From assembly GCA_965223435.1 (NCBI GenBank), contig CBDCWQ010000019.1, forward strand, positions 434,001 through 498,000: a DNA stretch of 64,000 nucleotides. Direction: 5' to 3'. Shown piece after piece: positions 36,790 through 48,046 of the stretch. Within the stretch, counting starts at the first letter, position 1, and each line of letters starts with the position of its first letter. Both the position numbers and the translations under genes were made by a program. The notes under the pieces are model-generated. The model did no database searches. It had not been told where the DNA came from and saw only the letters and a list, made by a program, of their open reading frames with translations. This stretch comes from CBDCWQ01 sp965223435 (GTDB taxonomy: Bacteria > Myxococcota > Kuafuiibacteriia > Kuafuiibacteriales > Kuafuiibacteriaceae).

Positions 36790-36829
36790 ACCAAAAGGCG
36801 TCGACGATTCGACGCTCTTCGCCGTGGGT

Positions 36830-38323
36830 TTAGCGTTTCCAAAATTGCGGAACACACAAGGCGAGGAGCGTGAAGAACTCAAGACGCCCCAAAAGCATCA
36901 GCACCACACAAACCATTTTTGACGACGCGCTGTAGCTCGCGAAGTTGTCCGATTCGGCATAAAATGGCGCCGGACCCATGTTCGATAGGCATGTGAGGGC
37001 GGCGCCTAGCGCGCCGGGGACACTGATGCCCTCTACAACGGTCACAAAACCAGCCCCCAGCGCGAGGCTGGCCATAAAGATCATCAGAAAAACCGGCACT
37101 TCGGTCAGCGCAGACTGGGTGACAACCTTGTCACCCATTCGAACAACATGGACCAGATTCGGTCGGAAAGACCGCCGAATCTGAGTCCAGCTGACCTTCG
37201 CCATCAAGATCATGCGCTCAATCTTGATGCCGCCCGCGGTGGAGCCGGCACAACCACCACAAAACATCAAAAAGAGGACCACCATCAGCACGGGCGGCGG
37301 GTACGCCATGTAGTCGTCGGTCGTGTAACCCGTCGAGGACACAAAGGTGCCCACTTGAAAAAATGCGTGGCGCAGCGCAACCACGACATCATATTCATGG
37401 CGCTCCAAAGTACCTGCAGTGAGGATGACCGTGCACCCCAAGACAAGGGTCACAAAAACACGAAATTCAATGGAGCGGAAAAAGCCTCCGAAACTCCGTC
37501 CCCGAAGGGCTGCATAAAAAAGACCATAGTTGATGCTTGCCAAGACCATAAAAAAAGCGATGGCCGTCTCGATGCCGGGGTGTCCGAATGCCCCCACCGA
37601 CGCATCACGCGTCGAAAAACCTCCGGTCGACATCGTTGTCAATGCGTGACAAATGGCTTCGAACCAACTCAACCCCAAAAGCCGCAGACTTACGGCCACA
37701 ACGGCAGTAAAAAAGCTGTAGATAAGCCAAAGAACCCTGGAGGTCTCGCTGATTCGAGGCTTTAACCCTTCGGCGGTTGTTCCGGGTACTTCCTCTCCGA
37801 ACATGTGCTTGCCACCCGCGCCGATGGTCGGAAAAACCGCAACAAACAACACGATGATGCCCATGCCTCCGAGCCACTGGATCACGGAACGCCAGAGCAG
37901 AAGTTGTGGGCTGAGCCGTGCCTCGATGTCAGTGATGATCGTCGCGCCGGTGGTTGTTAGACCACTGATCGCCTCGAAGTAGGCGTCTACCGGCGACATC
38001 CCGGCCCCCAACGCAAAAGGCATCGCGGCAAAAATCCCCACAAATATCCAGCTGGTTCCCACCGCCAAAGTCGCCTCGCGGCGAGTCACGATCTTCGCGG
38101 AGTGACGCTTTCCGAACCGGTGAACCCAAACACCAACCAGCGTAGAAATCCCAGCAGAGACAAAAAGCGCCCATGGTTCAAAAAAACGAGAAGTTGGCCC
38201 GGACGCCATGCGCTCGAAAAGAAATCCAACCACAGCTGTGATCCAGGCGGCGATGCTCAAGATGATGAGCACAAACCCAACGTGGCGCCCCACGCCCCAG
38301 TAATTTCGATAAGCGCGTGTCAC
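36830..38323 (-). CDS. trkH: Potassium uptake channel TrkH
   Basis: The 497-residue membrane protein has about ten or more hydrophobic spans and the four pore-loop filter sequences expected of TrkH/KtrB: TTTGATI, TMSTGGF, VSSTGYTT and LSNMGPA. It moves K+ (or Na+) across the inner membrane, gated by the TrkA ring. Its GTG start overlaps the trkA stop (38320-38323, GTGA), so trkA and trkH form a coupled pair in the order trkA-trkH. The family and length are normal. A CGGCAGSTAGG segment between filters is also typical. Confidence 0.95.
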   Translation of the reverse strand: MTRAYRNYWGVGRHVGFVLIILSIAAWITAVVGFLFERMASGPTSRFFEPWALFVSAGISTLVGVWVHRFGKRHSAKIVTRREATLAVGTSWIFVGIFAAMPFALGAGMSPVDAYFEAISGLTTTGATIITDIEARLSPQLLLWRSVIQWLGGMGIIVLFVAVFPTIGAGGKHMFGEEVPGTTAEGLKPRISETSRVLWLIYSFFTAVVAVSLRLLGLSWFEAICHALTTMSTGGFSTRDASVGAFGHPGIETAIAFFMVLASINYGLFYAALRGRSFGGFFRSIEFRVFVTLVLGCTVILTAGTLERHEYDVVVALRHAFFQVGTFVSSTGYTTDDYMAYPPPVLMVVLFLMFCGGCAGSTAGGIKIERMILMAKVSWTQIRRSFRPNLVHVVRMGDKVVTQSALTEVPVFLMIFMASLALGAGFVTVVEGISVPGALGAALTCLSNMGPAPFYAESDNFASYSASSKMVCVVLMLLGRLEFFTLLALCVPQFWKR

Positions 38324-39663
38324 AAGATCCCTGGCCGAAAGAGCCGCTCTATCCTGGGTCGGGCCTCGGCAGTGGTCAACACGATGGCCGTGTCACCCAC
38401 TTCGATCACATCTTCACCGCGGGGAATCGTAACTTTGTTGTCATGCACAATGGCTGCAAACAATGCCCCTCGCGGCGCCTTCAGCTCACGGAGAGGAATT
38501 CCGGTCGCCCGGCACTTCCTTCGGGCTACGATCTCCAATACCTCCGCTTGTCCGTTCTGAAGCACCGTCAGGCTAGACAACTCCGCTGTGCGGCTGTATC
38601 GCAGGATATGGTCCGAAGCCACCGTCCTGGGCGAGACAACGATATCGATACCGAGCTTCTTGTAGATGGGAACGTAGTCCGGGCGGTGCACCATCGCCGC
38701 GGTCCGCGAAACGCCCATGCGCTGCGCTAAAAGCGCAGCCATCAAATTAAGCTCGTCGTCTGAGGTCACCGCCGCAAACAAGTCATAGGTACCGATCTCC
38801 TCTTCGACCAAAAGACGGGTATCCGTGCCATCGCCGTGAAGGACCGTAACCTTCCTTAGGCTCGCACTCAATTCTTCGGCGCGATCCAAAGAGGACTCGA
38901 TGATCAAAACATCGTGCCCATCGTCGGCAAGTTCTCGGGCGATGGACTCCCCCGTGACACCGCCTCCCACCAAACAGGTCCGCCTGGTGTGGCGTTTGGT
39001 GGTAAACAAGGATTCTGCTTGAGGCAAATCTTCTGGGCGACCAACCAGATAAACATGGTCGTCTGGAAGAAGAATGTCCTCTCCGCCGGGCACAAACAAA
39101 GACCCCTCCCGGACAATCGCTGCAATCAAAGTATCGCGGGGCAATGGCAAACTGGCAATGGTTTTTTGAATCAGGCGCGAATCCTCCCCCATTTCTACTT
39201 GGACCAGCTCAATCCGGTCCTGGGAAAGATCGATCACTTCAACCGCCCCGTGAGAGCGGGCTACTTTCACCAATTCGTGAGCAACCAAAATGCTCGGATT
39301 CAAGACCACATCTACGCCGAGAAGCTCGTAGCGAACACCCGCGCGGTTTTGAACCCACTCGTTGCTCTGGCATCGAGCAATCGTGTGCTTCGCCCCCATT
39401 TGCCGACCGAAAATGGCGGCAACCAAGTTCACCTCATCGTGATCCGTGACCGCAACCAGAAGATCTGCTTTTTCTGCCCGCGCCTCGGTCAGAACACGCT
39501 CGCCGGCACCATACCCCTGAAGAATCATGACATCGTGATGCTCTTCGACATACCGAACGGCATCCTTCGACCAGTCAATGGCCACAACATCGTGCCCCTC
39601 CTTTTCGAGGACCCGTACCAAATGCCGACCAACTTCGCCCAGACCTATCACCACAATATGCAT
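38320..39663 (-). CDS. trkA: Potassium uptake regulatory protein TrkA
   Basis: The 447-residue cytoplasmic protein has two RCK units. The first starts MHIVVIGLGEVGRHL, and the second CLVGGGVTGESIARELADDG, each with the glycine-rich NAD(H)-binding loop and a following acidic residue at the end of the second strand. RCK C-terminal domains lie at about 145-220 and 365-447. It binds nucleotides and gates the TrkH channel encoded just downstream with a 4-base overlap. Length agrees with TrkA of proteobacteria. Confidence 0.95.
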   Translation of the reverse strand: MHIVVIGLGEVGRHLVRVLEKEGHDVVAIDWSKDAVRYVEEHHDVMILQGYGAGERVLTEARAEKADLLVAVTDHDEVNLVAAIFGRQMGAKHTIARCQSNEWVQNRAGVRYELLGVDVVLNPSILVAHELVKVARSHGAVEVIDLSQDRIELVQVEMGEDSRLIQKTIASLPLPRDTLIAAIVREGSLFVPGGEDILLPDDHVYLVGRPEDLPQAESLFTTKRHTRRTCLVGGGVTGESIARELADDGHDVLIIESSLDRAEELSASLRKVTVLHGDGTDTRLLVEEEIGTYDLFAAVTSDDELNLMAALLAQRMGVSRTAAMVHRPDYVPIYKKLGIDIVVSPRTVASDHILRYSRTAELSSLTVLQNGQAEVLEIVARRKCRATGIPLRELKAPRGALFAAIVHDNKVTIPRGEDVIEVGDTAIVLTTAEARPRIERLFRPGIL

Positions 39664-39877
39664 GGTGGGGAGATGTACTCTAGCGGAGGCAGACCCAAGT
39701 CAACGAGAGGCCTCTTCAAGGGACTCTAGTACGGCTCAGACCAAGTTTCGAGGCAAAAAAGTGACACGAAGTTCTCCAAACGGCTTCGATGAGCGTTGCC
39801 TCACGAATGGGCCTCGGTACACTGCGTTCAGAGACAACCACGATGAATACCCTATACCCCAGAAACGATGTCTTCCA

Positions 39878-40966
39878 GTGAGAATTCTCTACGGCGTTGT
39901 CGGGGAGGGCATGGGCCACGCCATGCGTTCGATGGTCATTCTCGAAGCCCTCGTCAAGCAGGGCCATGAATGCCGAATCGTCGCCTCCGGCAAGGCATCC
40001 GCCTATCTCGAGCACCGATATCCGGGGCAGGTCACACCCATCACCGGCCTGACGATGGTCTACGAAAACAACGTCATCCAGAAGATGAAAACGGCGCTCA
40101 AGAATTTGAAGTCTCTCAAGGACGTGCCCGACAACTTTCGAGCCTACGCAAAAATGGCACGGACCTTCTGCCCAGACCTGGTCATCTCAGATTTTGAATC
40201 CTGGACCTATTGGTTTGCGCGAGGACAACGCATTCCAGTGATCTCCCTCGACAACATCCAAATGATCGATCGCTGTGAACACGATTCGTCGATGATCGGT
40301 CCCGACAAAAAAGATTTTCTTTTGGCGAAATCTCTGGTGCGCGCCAAGCTTCCAAGCTGCAACGCATATCTCATCACCACGTTCTTCTATCCGCGGCTAA
40401 AAAAGGATCGCACCAGCCTGCATCCACCGATTCTTCGGCCGGTCATCATGGAGCAAGCGTCCAACATTCGAACCGACGAGCACGTCCTCGTCTACCAATC
40501 AGGCTCCGACCCAGACGGCCTCATCGAAGAGCTCAAAGGGGTCGGCGTTCCGTTCCGAGCGTACGGCCTCAAGCCCGTCGAAAAGCCGGTCGTAGATGGC
40601 AATCTGACACTCTGCCCTTTTTCCGAGCAGCAATTCATTGAAGACCTCACGACCGCGCGCGCGGTCATCGCCTCCAGTGGTTTCACGCTCATGGGGGAAT
40701 CTATTTTTCTCGGCAAACCGCTCCTCACCGTCCCCTTGGTCGGCCAGTTCGAACAAAGCCTCAATGCACGGTACCTCGCAAAGCTCGGCTATGGAGAACT
40801 TTGTGAGGGGCTCACCAAAGACCAGGTTCGCTGCTTTCTTGAGCGTTCTGGCCAGTACGAAAAAAATCTTCGTAGTTTTCAGCACGATAAGAACCAGGGA
40901 CTGCTCCTTCATCTGGAGCACACGATCAAGGCTGCAGTCGAAGAAGGATCGCGGGGAATCGACTGA
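39878..40966 (+). CDS. MurG-like glycosyltransferase
   Basis: The GTG at 39878 is chosen because the family begins with a first strand and glycine loop such as MRILYGVVGEGMGHAMRSM; the frame is open upstream to 39578 but without protein character. The 362-residue protein is of GT-B type, with the donor-site region ASSGFTLMGESIFLGKPLLTVP typical of UDP-sugar transferases related to MurG and the MJ1255-like family. No strong ribosome site is visible. The stop abuts the start of the miaE-like gene (TGAATG). Sugar donor and acceptor are unknown. Confidence 0.8.
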   Translation: MRILYGVVGEGMGHAMRSMVILEALVKQGHECRIVASGKASAYLEHRYPGQVTPITGLTMVYENNVIQKMKTALKNLKSLKDVPDNFRAYAKMARTFCPDLVISDFESWTYWFARGQRIPVISLDNIQMIDRCEHDSSMIGPDKKDFLLAKSLVRAKLPSCNAYLITTFFYPRLKKDRTSLHPPILRPVIMEQASNIRTDEHVLVYQSGSDPDGLIEELKGVGVPFRAYGLKPVEKPVVDGNLTLCPFSEQQFIEDLTTARAVIASSGFTLMGESIFLGKPLLTVPLVGQFEQSLNARYLAKLGYGELCEGLTKDQVRCFLERSGQYEKNLRSFQHDKNQGLLLHLEHTIKAAVEEGSRGID

Positions 40967-41539
40967 ATGCTCGAACTCCTGTGTCCCACTACCCCGGAAT
41001 GGACGAGGGTCGTCGTGAGCAATCTCGATGCCTTTCTCATCGATCACGCCGCATGCGAACGCAAAGCTTCGGCAACAGCCATGTCGCTTTTGGTTCACTA
41101 CCCCGACAGAAAGCGCCTCGTTACGGCAATGATAGATCTTGCTCGAGAAGAACTGGAACATTTCCGGCAGGTATACCGACACCTCGAAGCACGCAACCTA
41201 AGCCTCGCGCCCGATCAGCGCGACCCCTATGTCAGAGCCCTCCGCCGCCACATGCGACACGGGCGTGAAACCTATCTTTTAGACCGCCTGCTCGTCGCTG
41301 GAATCATCGAAGCCCGGGGCCATGAGCGTTTCCAGTTGATTGCACAAGCCCTCGAAGAGGGGGAGCTCAAGGAATTCTACTTCAGCATCGCCGCATCCGA
41401 GCAAAGGCATCACAAGCTCTTTGTTGAGCTGGCAGGTTTGTACTTTGACCCCGCGACCATCAAAGCGCGCCTAGGTACTCTGCTTTTGGAAGAAAAGCAG
41501 ATTGTCAAAGGACTGGCGCTAAGACCGGCGCTGCACTAA
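40967..41539 (+). CDS. miaE: tRNA-(ms2io6A37) hydroxylase, MiaE-like
   Basis: The 190-residue protein is an all-helical diiron protein with ligands in ACERKAS, REELEHFR, EARGHERF and ASEQRHHKL, the two E...ExxH sets of MiaE. MiaE hydroxylates the isopentenyl side chain of modified adenosine 37 in tRNA. The start directly follows the glycosyltransferase stop, so the pair is co-translated, although no functional link is evident. Length fits the short MiaE family. Confidence 0.9.
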   Translation: MLELLCPTTPEWTRVVVSNLDAFLIDHAACERKASATAMSLLVHYPDRKRLVTAMIDLAREELEHFRQVYRHLEARNLSLAPDQRDPYVRALRRHMRHGRETYLLDRLLVAGIIEARGHERFQLIAQALEEGELKEFYFSIAASEQRHHKLFVELAGLYFDPATIKARLGTLLLEEKQIVKGLALRPALH

Positions 41540-41585
41540 CGCTGAGGCTTCCCCGTCTTTGTGCGGCCGACGAGAGCACGTCTGG

Positions 41586-42743
41586 TCACGAGGCCGCAAT
41601 TTTGCGGGCAAGGTCTTTGGCCAAGTTCTTTTGGTGCGATTCGAGCGTGCCGCCGCCAATTTCAAGGAGCTTTGCGTCTCGATACAAACGCTCCACAGGA
41701 TACTCCGAGCAGTAGCCGGCGCCCCCCATCACCTGCATCGCATAATCCGCGACCTTCTTGCCCACGGGTGCGGCAAAAAGCTTCGCGGCATCCGAGCCAA
41801 TTCGGTTTCGGACCTCCGGCGAGATGCCCGCGGCAACTTGGTAGATCAGACAACGCGCCGCTTCAACCATGGCGTATCCGTCACCAATGTACCGCTGAAT
41901 CTGTCCAAAACCGATGATGGGCTGGCCAAAAGCGACACGCTCGTTGGCATAGCGGATCATGAGATCGAGGCACCGATCGCCGATGCCTAGGCTGATGGCC
42001 GCAAGCGTGATGCGTTCGAGCTCCAGATTTCTCATCATCTGCGCCAGCCCACTTTTCTCTCTACCCAATAAGTTTTTGGCCGGGACCTCACAGTCCTCAA
42101 AGATAAGCTCGCTCATCGAACTGCTTCGCATGCCCATCTTCTTGATGGCCTTTGAGGTGGAAAAACCAGCGCAGGAACGATCCACAACAAACGCGGCCAC
42201 GTCGCCATTGACCTTGGCATAGGTCAGAAAAATATCGCCTTCAGGACCATTGGTAATGTACGTCTTCGTTCCGTTCAGGATGTAGAGATCGCCCTTTTGG
42301 ACGGCTGTCGTTTTCATACCCAACACGTCGGTGCCATGGCCGGGTTCCGTCATCCCCATACCCCCGACCCACTCCCCACTCAGAACCGGTCCGAGGTACC
42401 GCTCACGCTGCTCATCGTTGGACGAGTGAAAGAAGTTGTTCACGAACAGCATGGCGTGCGCCAAATAGGCGAGACAGAACCCCGGGTCGGACTTGGAAAG
42501 TTCGTGATGGACAATGACCGCCGCGGTGGCATCCATGCCCGCCCCCTGAAAAGACTGCGGCACCGTCACCCCGAGGAGCCCCAACTCGCCCATACGTGTG
42601 AACAGTTCTCGATTGAGGCGCTGCTTACGGTCGTATTCCGCGGCCTGGGGCTCAACTTCTTGTTCCGTGAAGGCACGAACCATCTCACGAAGCATTCGAT
42701 GTTCTTCCGTGGGATTGAAAAGCCTGTCGGATGGTTCGTGCAT
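41586..42743 (-). CDS. Acyl-CoA dehydrogenase
   Basis: The 385-residue protein has the complete acyl-CoA dehydrogenase architecture: an N-terminal helical domain, a middle beta domain with the FAD-contact motif GMGMTEPGHGTD, and a C-terminal helical domain with QVMGGAGYCSEYPVERLYRD. The usual late catalytic Glu region reads LLEIGGGTLESH. The segment NLELERITLAA near residue 243 matches the placement of the catalytic Glu in isovaleryl-CoA dehydrogenases, so a branched-chain substrate is possible. It oxidises acyl-CoA to enoyl-CoA, passing electrons to electron-transfer flavoprotein. It is convergent with miaE and divergent from purE. Confidence 0.92.
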   Translation of the reverse strand: MHEPSDRLFNPTEEHRMLREMVRAFTEQEVEPQAAEYDRKQRLNRELFTRMGELGLLGVTVPQSFQGAGMDATAAVIVHHELSKSDPGFCLAYLAHAMLFVNNFFHSSNDEQRERYLGPVLSGEWVGGMGMTEPGHGTDVLGMKTTAVQKGDLYILNGTKTYITNGPEGDIFLTYAKVNGDVAAFVVDRSCAGFSTSKAIKKMGMRSSSMSELIFEDCEVPAKNLLGREKSGLAQMMRNLELERITLAAISLGIGDRCLDLMIRYANERVAFGQPIIGFGQIQRYIGDGYAMVEAARCLIYQVAAGISPEVRNRIGSDAAKLFAAPVGKKVADYAMQVMGGAGYCSEYPVERLYRDAKLLEIGGGTLESHQKNLAKDLARKIAAS

Positions 42744-42898
42744 GTCCTGTGGCCCGGTGCCCGTCGATTGTATTCAAGAAGCGGCCCAGGGGAAGCCCAA
42801 TCCGGGGGAAACGCAAAATGCCAAATCCGAGCCTCAGGAGAAAATGTGCTTGCCCTACATTCTCTAGAACACTAGCTTTTGGGTTTCTGGAGGGACCA

Positions 42899-43396
42899 AT
42901 GGCAAAACAGGAGAACCCGCTGGTCGGGGTGATCATGGGGAGCAAGAGCGACCTTGAGATCCTCTCAGGCACGTCCGATCTTTTGACTGAGTTTTCGATT
43001 CCCCACGAAGTTCGGGTTATTTCGGCCCACCGGACCCCGGACGCAACCCTAGAGTACGCAAGCAACGCCGAAGCGCGAGGTTTAGAAGTCCTCATCGCCG
43101 GCGCCGGCGCGGCCGCAGCGCTGCCGGGGGTGGTCGCCGCAAAAACCACTATTCCGGTCCTCGGAGTCCCCATCTCGGCCACCGCGCTCAACGGGATGGA
43201 TGCCCTTCTATCGATCGTTCAGATGCCCAAGGGGGTCCCTGTGGGTACGCTGGCCATCGGCAAAGCCGGTGCCGCAAACGCGGCCCTTTTGGCCGCATCG
43301 ATTCTGTCTCTTAAACACCCTGAGTATGGGGAACGTCTGAAGGCTTGGCGACAAAAGCGCCAAGAAGCGGTTTTGAAGGACCAAATCATCAAATAG
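42899..43396 (+). CDS. purE: N5-carboxyaminoimidazole ribonucleotide mutase PurE
   Basis: GGAGGG lies just upstream of the ATG at 42899; the frame is open further upstream only in the divergent gene's region. The 165-residue protein has the PurE hallmarks GVIMGSKSDLE, ISAHRTPD and the C-terminal VGTLAIGKAGAANAALLAA. The reaction is conversion of N5-CAIR to CAIR in purine synthesis. One oddity: the segment that is normally GGAAHLPG reads GAAAALPG, so the second conserved His is missing. No purK is adjacent. It may still be active through the His of SAHRTP. Confidence 0.92.
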   Translation: MAKQENPLVGVIMGSKSDLEILSGTSDLLTEFSIPHEVRVISAHRTPDATLEYASNAEARGLEVLIAGAGAAAALPGVVAAKTTIPVLGVPISATALNGMDALLSIVQMPKGVPVGTLAIGKAGAANAALLAASILSLKHPEYGERLKAWRQKRQEAVLKDQIIK

Positions 43397-44731
43397 GGGG
43401 ACCCCCCGACCGGCTCGCGAAGCCCCGGACCAGCTCCTTACGCAGGGGAGCGGTCTGGGTTTCGCCAGTGCGCCAACGAGTCGTCGAAGTGGGCGCGGTG
43501 TACGAGTTTTTCGTACAGCCCCTCTTGCGCCTCAACCATCCTCTGGGTGCCCCACTCCTGCACCCGGATGGCGTCCTCGGGATCGATAGGCCGCTCCTCG
43601 AGCGCCCGTTCGAGGGCCGCAGCCAACTCGTCTGGAGACTCGGGCTCAACCAGAAAACCGTTCTTCCCATCGCGAATGATCTCGGGAGTCCCATCCACCC
43701 GGGTCCCCACAAACGGGCGCTGGGCAGCCAGAGCCTGCACGGCAGCCCGTGGCAGTCCTTCAAAAATTGAAGAAAGGGCGACAACATCACAAGCCGCGAG
43801 GAGCTCCGGAACATCCCTCCGCCAGCCGAGGATACGAACGCGCGACCCGAGCCCAAGGACCCGAATCCGCTCCTCGACCGCGCCCCGAAGGGGACCGTCG
43901 CCCACCAAAAGTAAAATGGCCTGCGGCCGGGTCGCAGCCAACCGAGCCATAGCCCCCAACATCGTCAGCGGATCTTTTTGTGGCTTAAAGTTGCCAATGC
44001 TCAAGATAAGCTCCTGATCACCTTTGAAGCCCAGCGCCTTGCGATTGGATTCTCGACGAGACTCCAAGCCTTGGAACAAGCCAAGGTTGATGCCCGACCG
44101 AATCAAGCGAACCTCGTGACCCCCGCGAATAAACCCAAGGGCCCGGCCCTCGGCGAGGTTGGCTGCAGAAACGCCAATAAACGCATCCGTGACCCGGCCG
44201 GCAATGCGTTCCGATTGAATCAGCGCGTTGCGACGAATCAGCGACTGACCTGCATGGAAACCAAAACCGTGAATGCTGTGTACGATGGTCGGTATCCCCG
44301 CAGCACGCGCCGCCAAACGGCCAATGATCCCGGCCTTGGAGCTATGGGTATGAACCACAAAGGTCAACGAAGGATGCCCCAAGTCTTGATGCCGATCCCA
44401 TAGCTCTCGAAACAGGCGCTTGAGCGCCAAGAAACACACAGCGTCTTGATACGGACTCGGTTCTCGGACCAGGCTTGGAACCACCCGAACCTCGGTATCC
44501 GGAAGCCGACGCGCCTCGTCGGTCAAAAGGCCCCCGGGACCGTGCACCAAGCTCACCCGAAACCGGCTGCGATCAAGATGCTCGCACGTGTAAAGCGTGT
44601 TTTCCTGGGCACCCCCAAGTTCGAGCTTGGTGATGACATGGACCACGGTGATCAAGGGCCGACGGCGTTGGGCGCCCTCGGCACCTTGAGCAATGGGACT
44701 GGGCTTGGTCAGCGTCGATACCTCCGGGCGG

Positions 44732-46089
<1,358 letters not shown>

Positions 46090-46093
<4 letters not shown>

Positions 46094-46647
46094 CTGGTCG
46101 CGATCTTGAACAGCGGATCTCCGTACTGCACCGCGCTTCCGTTCTCCACGAGAATGGCTGCTATCTCGCCGTCGACCTCGGACTGGATCTCGTTCATGAG
46201 CTTCATCGCTTCGACGATGCATAAGGCCTGCCCTTCTGTAACGCGCTGTCCCACGTCCGCGAACACCGGTGTGTCGGGTGAGGGCGCGCGATAAAACGTA
46301 CCGACAAACGGGGACCGCAGAATGAACAGACCGCTATCTTCGGTTTCTTCGGGAGCCCCCCCCGTCGGTGCGGCGCCATTCGCGTTCTGCGTGGTGCCGC
46401 CCTGAGCGGAAAGGGCTTGGGGTACGACGTGCACAGTCGGCGCCGCGGTTTGATCGCTTTGCCGCTTGAGACCAACCGACATGTCTTCATCTTCGTAGCT
46501 GAGCTCGATAAGCGTCGACTCTTCGAGAATCTTCACAAGCTTGCTCAGCTTCTCCAGCTTAGGATCCGCGTCGCGACCTTTGACGCGTGTTTCCTTTTTC
46601 TGCTTGGCCCCTGACGGGCTGCGTTCGTTTTTGCGAACTGGCGGCAC
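46090..46647 (-). CDS. accB: Biotin carboxyl carrier protein
   Basis: The GTG at 46647 lies 2 bases after the efp stop. The 185-residue protein has a ~25-residue basic extension, the BCCP N-terminal helix region (KLSKLVKILEESTLIELSYE), an Ala/Gly/Thr-rich linker, and the biotinyl domain with Lys149 in EAMKLMNEI. BirA-type ligase attaches biotin to that lysine; AccC then carboxylates it. A thumb segment (SPFVGTFYRAPSPD) typical of AccB is present. Confidence 0.96.
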
Positions 46648-46649
46648 GG

Positions 46650-47231
46650 CTAAGACCCACTTCCAATCGATGTGCGCTCGAGGTAGCTGCCGCTTTTGGT
46701 ATCTATCTTGAGCGTGTCCCCTACGTTGATAAACAACGGCACCTGCACAACAGCCCCCGTTTCCATGGTCGCGGCTTTGGTCACGTTGGTCGCAGTATCA
46801 CCCCGCACGCCCGGCTCGCAGTGCTCGACTTTAAGCTCAACGTGCTGGGCGATTTCGACGGAGATCGCGCGCCCCCTCCAAAAAACCACGCCCGCGTTCA
46901 TATCCGGCAGGAGAAAATTCGCCGTATCGCCGAGAAGCTCTTGGGAAATCTCGACCTGGTCGTAGGTTTTGGAGTCCATAAAGTGAAAGCTTTCGCCATC
47001 TTTGTAGAGAAAGGTCATGCTCTTATCTTCCACCTCGGGGTCTTCGACTTTTTCCCCGGATCGATAGGTGACCTCCAAAACCGCCCCGGTCTGCAGATTC
47101 TTGATCTTGGTTCGGGTGAACGCGTTGCCCTTACCGGGTTTCACGTGCTGAAAGTCCACGATCACAAACGGGACGTTGTTGTGGAGGATCTTGAGCCCCT
47201 TGCGAAAATCACTTGTTTCAAAGGTCGCCAC
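46650..47231 (-). CDS. efp: Elongation factor P
   Basis: The 193-residue protein carries the KOW-like N-terminal domain and two OB domains. The loop that contacts the peptidyl-tRNA reads VKPGKGNAF with Lys34, the lysine type that EpmA/EpmB modify, unlike the Arg type. EF-P relieves ribosome stalling at proline runs. The GTG start overlaps the aroQ stop by 14 bases. No epm gene is in the window. Confidence 0.96.
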   Translation of the reverse strand: MATFETSDFRKGLKILHNNVPFVIVDFQHVKPGKGNAFTRTKIKNLQTGAVLEVTYRSGEKVEDPEVEDKSMTFLYKDGESFHFMDSKTYDQVEISQELLGDTANFLLPDMNAGVVFWRGRAISVEIAQHVELKVEHCEPGVRGDTATNVTKAATMETGAVVQVPLFINVGDTLKIDTKSGSYLERTSIGSGS

Positions 47232-47673
47232 CCAGCGCGATTAGCCTCGATGCGGCCCTGAGCGCAAGCAGATACGACATCCCGCCAAAGCCTTCGATCC
47301 GACCTTGCACCACATCACTGAGGAGATTCCGTTCCCGGAAGGCCTCACGACTGGCCGGTACTGTAAGGTGAACCTCTAGGACCAGGGTCTGATCGCGAAC
47401 CGCCAAGATCGCGTCTCGGATCGCCACCGACGTATGGGTGTACCCTGCCGCATTGAGAATGAGGGCCCTCGCGCGCCCCCGAAGGGACTGAATTTTGTCC
47501 ACCAGCGCCCCTTCATGGTTGCTCTGAAAAATCTCGATCTCGTGGCCAAGGCTGTCGGCGAGGGACACCAGCTCCTGGTCGAGTTCCTTCAGCGTCAGCG
47601 TTCCGTAGAGCTCTGGTTCCCGGGTTCCGAGCAGATTGAGGTTCGGCCCGTGAATCACCGAGATGAGGCTCAT
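47218..47673 (-). CDS. aroQ: 3-dehydroquinate dehydratase, type II
   Basis: The 151-residue protein has the type II signature HGPNLNLLGTREP, the flexible-loop Tyr in ELYGTLTL, the NAAGYTHTSVAIRDA segment and the active-site EVHLT. The usual next residues are S-N rather than T-V, a mild deviation. It converts 3-dehydroquinate to 3-dehydroshikimate. The start overlaps the upstream roadblock gene stop by one base (TGATG). The aroK-aroB fusion two genes upstream gives the neighbouring shikimate steps. Confidence 0.95.
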   Translation of the reverse strand: MSLISVIHGPNLNLLGTREPELYGTLTLKELDQELVSLADSLGHEIEIFQSNHEGALVDKIQSLRGRARALILNAAGYTHTSVAIRDAILAVRDQTLVLEVHLTVPASREAFRERNLLSDVVQGRIEGFGGMSYLLALRAASRLIALGGDL

Positions 47674-48041
47674 CAGGAGAGCACACCTGAAAGCTCGGGC
47701 GCGTGAATCTTGAGCAAGTACCGCCCCTTGCCGGAGTTCCCCCCCGGAAGAATACCCAGGGCCACGAAGTACTCGCTGGTGAGCGGCCGAATGATGGTCG
47801 TGAGACGCTCCGAACGGATCGACAGTTCTTCAAGAACGCCGGCTTCAAGCATCTCGGCGCTCTGTTTGACCTGCTTCAGGACCGACGAGTACTCCACAAA
47901 CAGGGACGACCAATCCACGTCCTGGGTCGTACCGGTCTCGAAACTGTCCACCGGCAGTCCATCCACCCCCATAATCGACGCGACCAAGGCGCCGTCGACC
48001 CCGCCACAAATGGTCCTCAATGGCTTGCTGAGTTCTTCCAT
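47673..48041 (-). CDS. Roadblock/LC7 domain protein, MglC-like candidate
   Basis: The ATG at 48041, 5 bases after the lipoprotein stop, gives a 122-residue protein that is essentially one roadblock/LC7 domain: LRTICGGVDGALVASIMGVDGLPVD, then SSVLKQVKQSAEML and YFVALGILPGGNSGKGRYLLK. Such proteins bind small Ras-like GTPases such as MglA in cell-polarity control. The location downstream of pilQ and aroKB and before aroQ-efp-accBC recalls the M. xanthus mglC locus as I remember it. MglC identity is a candidate only; no MglA is in this window. Confidence 0.8.
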   Translation of the reverse strand: MEELSKPLRTICGGVDGALVASIMGVDGLPVDSFETGTTQDVDWSSLFVEYSSVLKQVKQSAEMLEAGVLEELSIRSERLTTIIRPLTSEYFVALGILPGGNSGKGRYLLKIHAPELSGVLS

Positions 48042-48046
48042 CGTTT

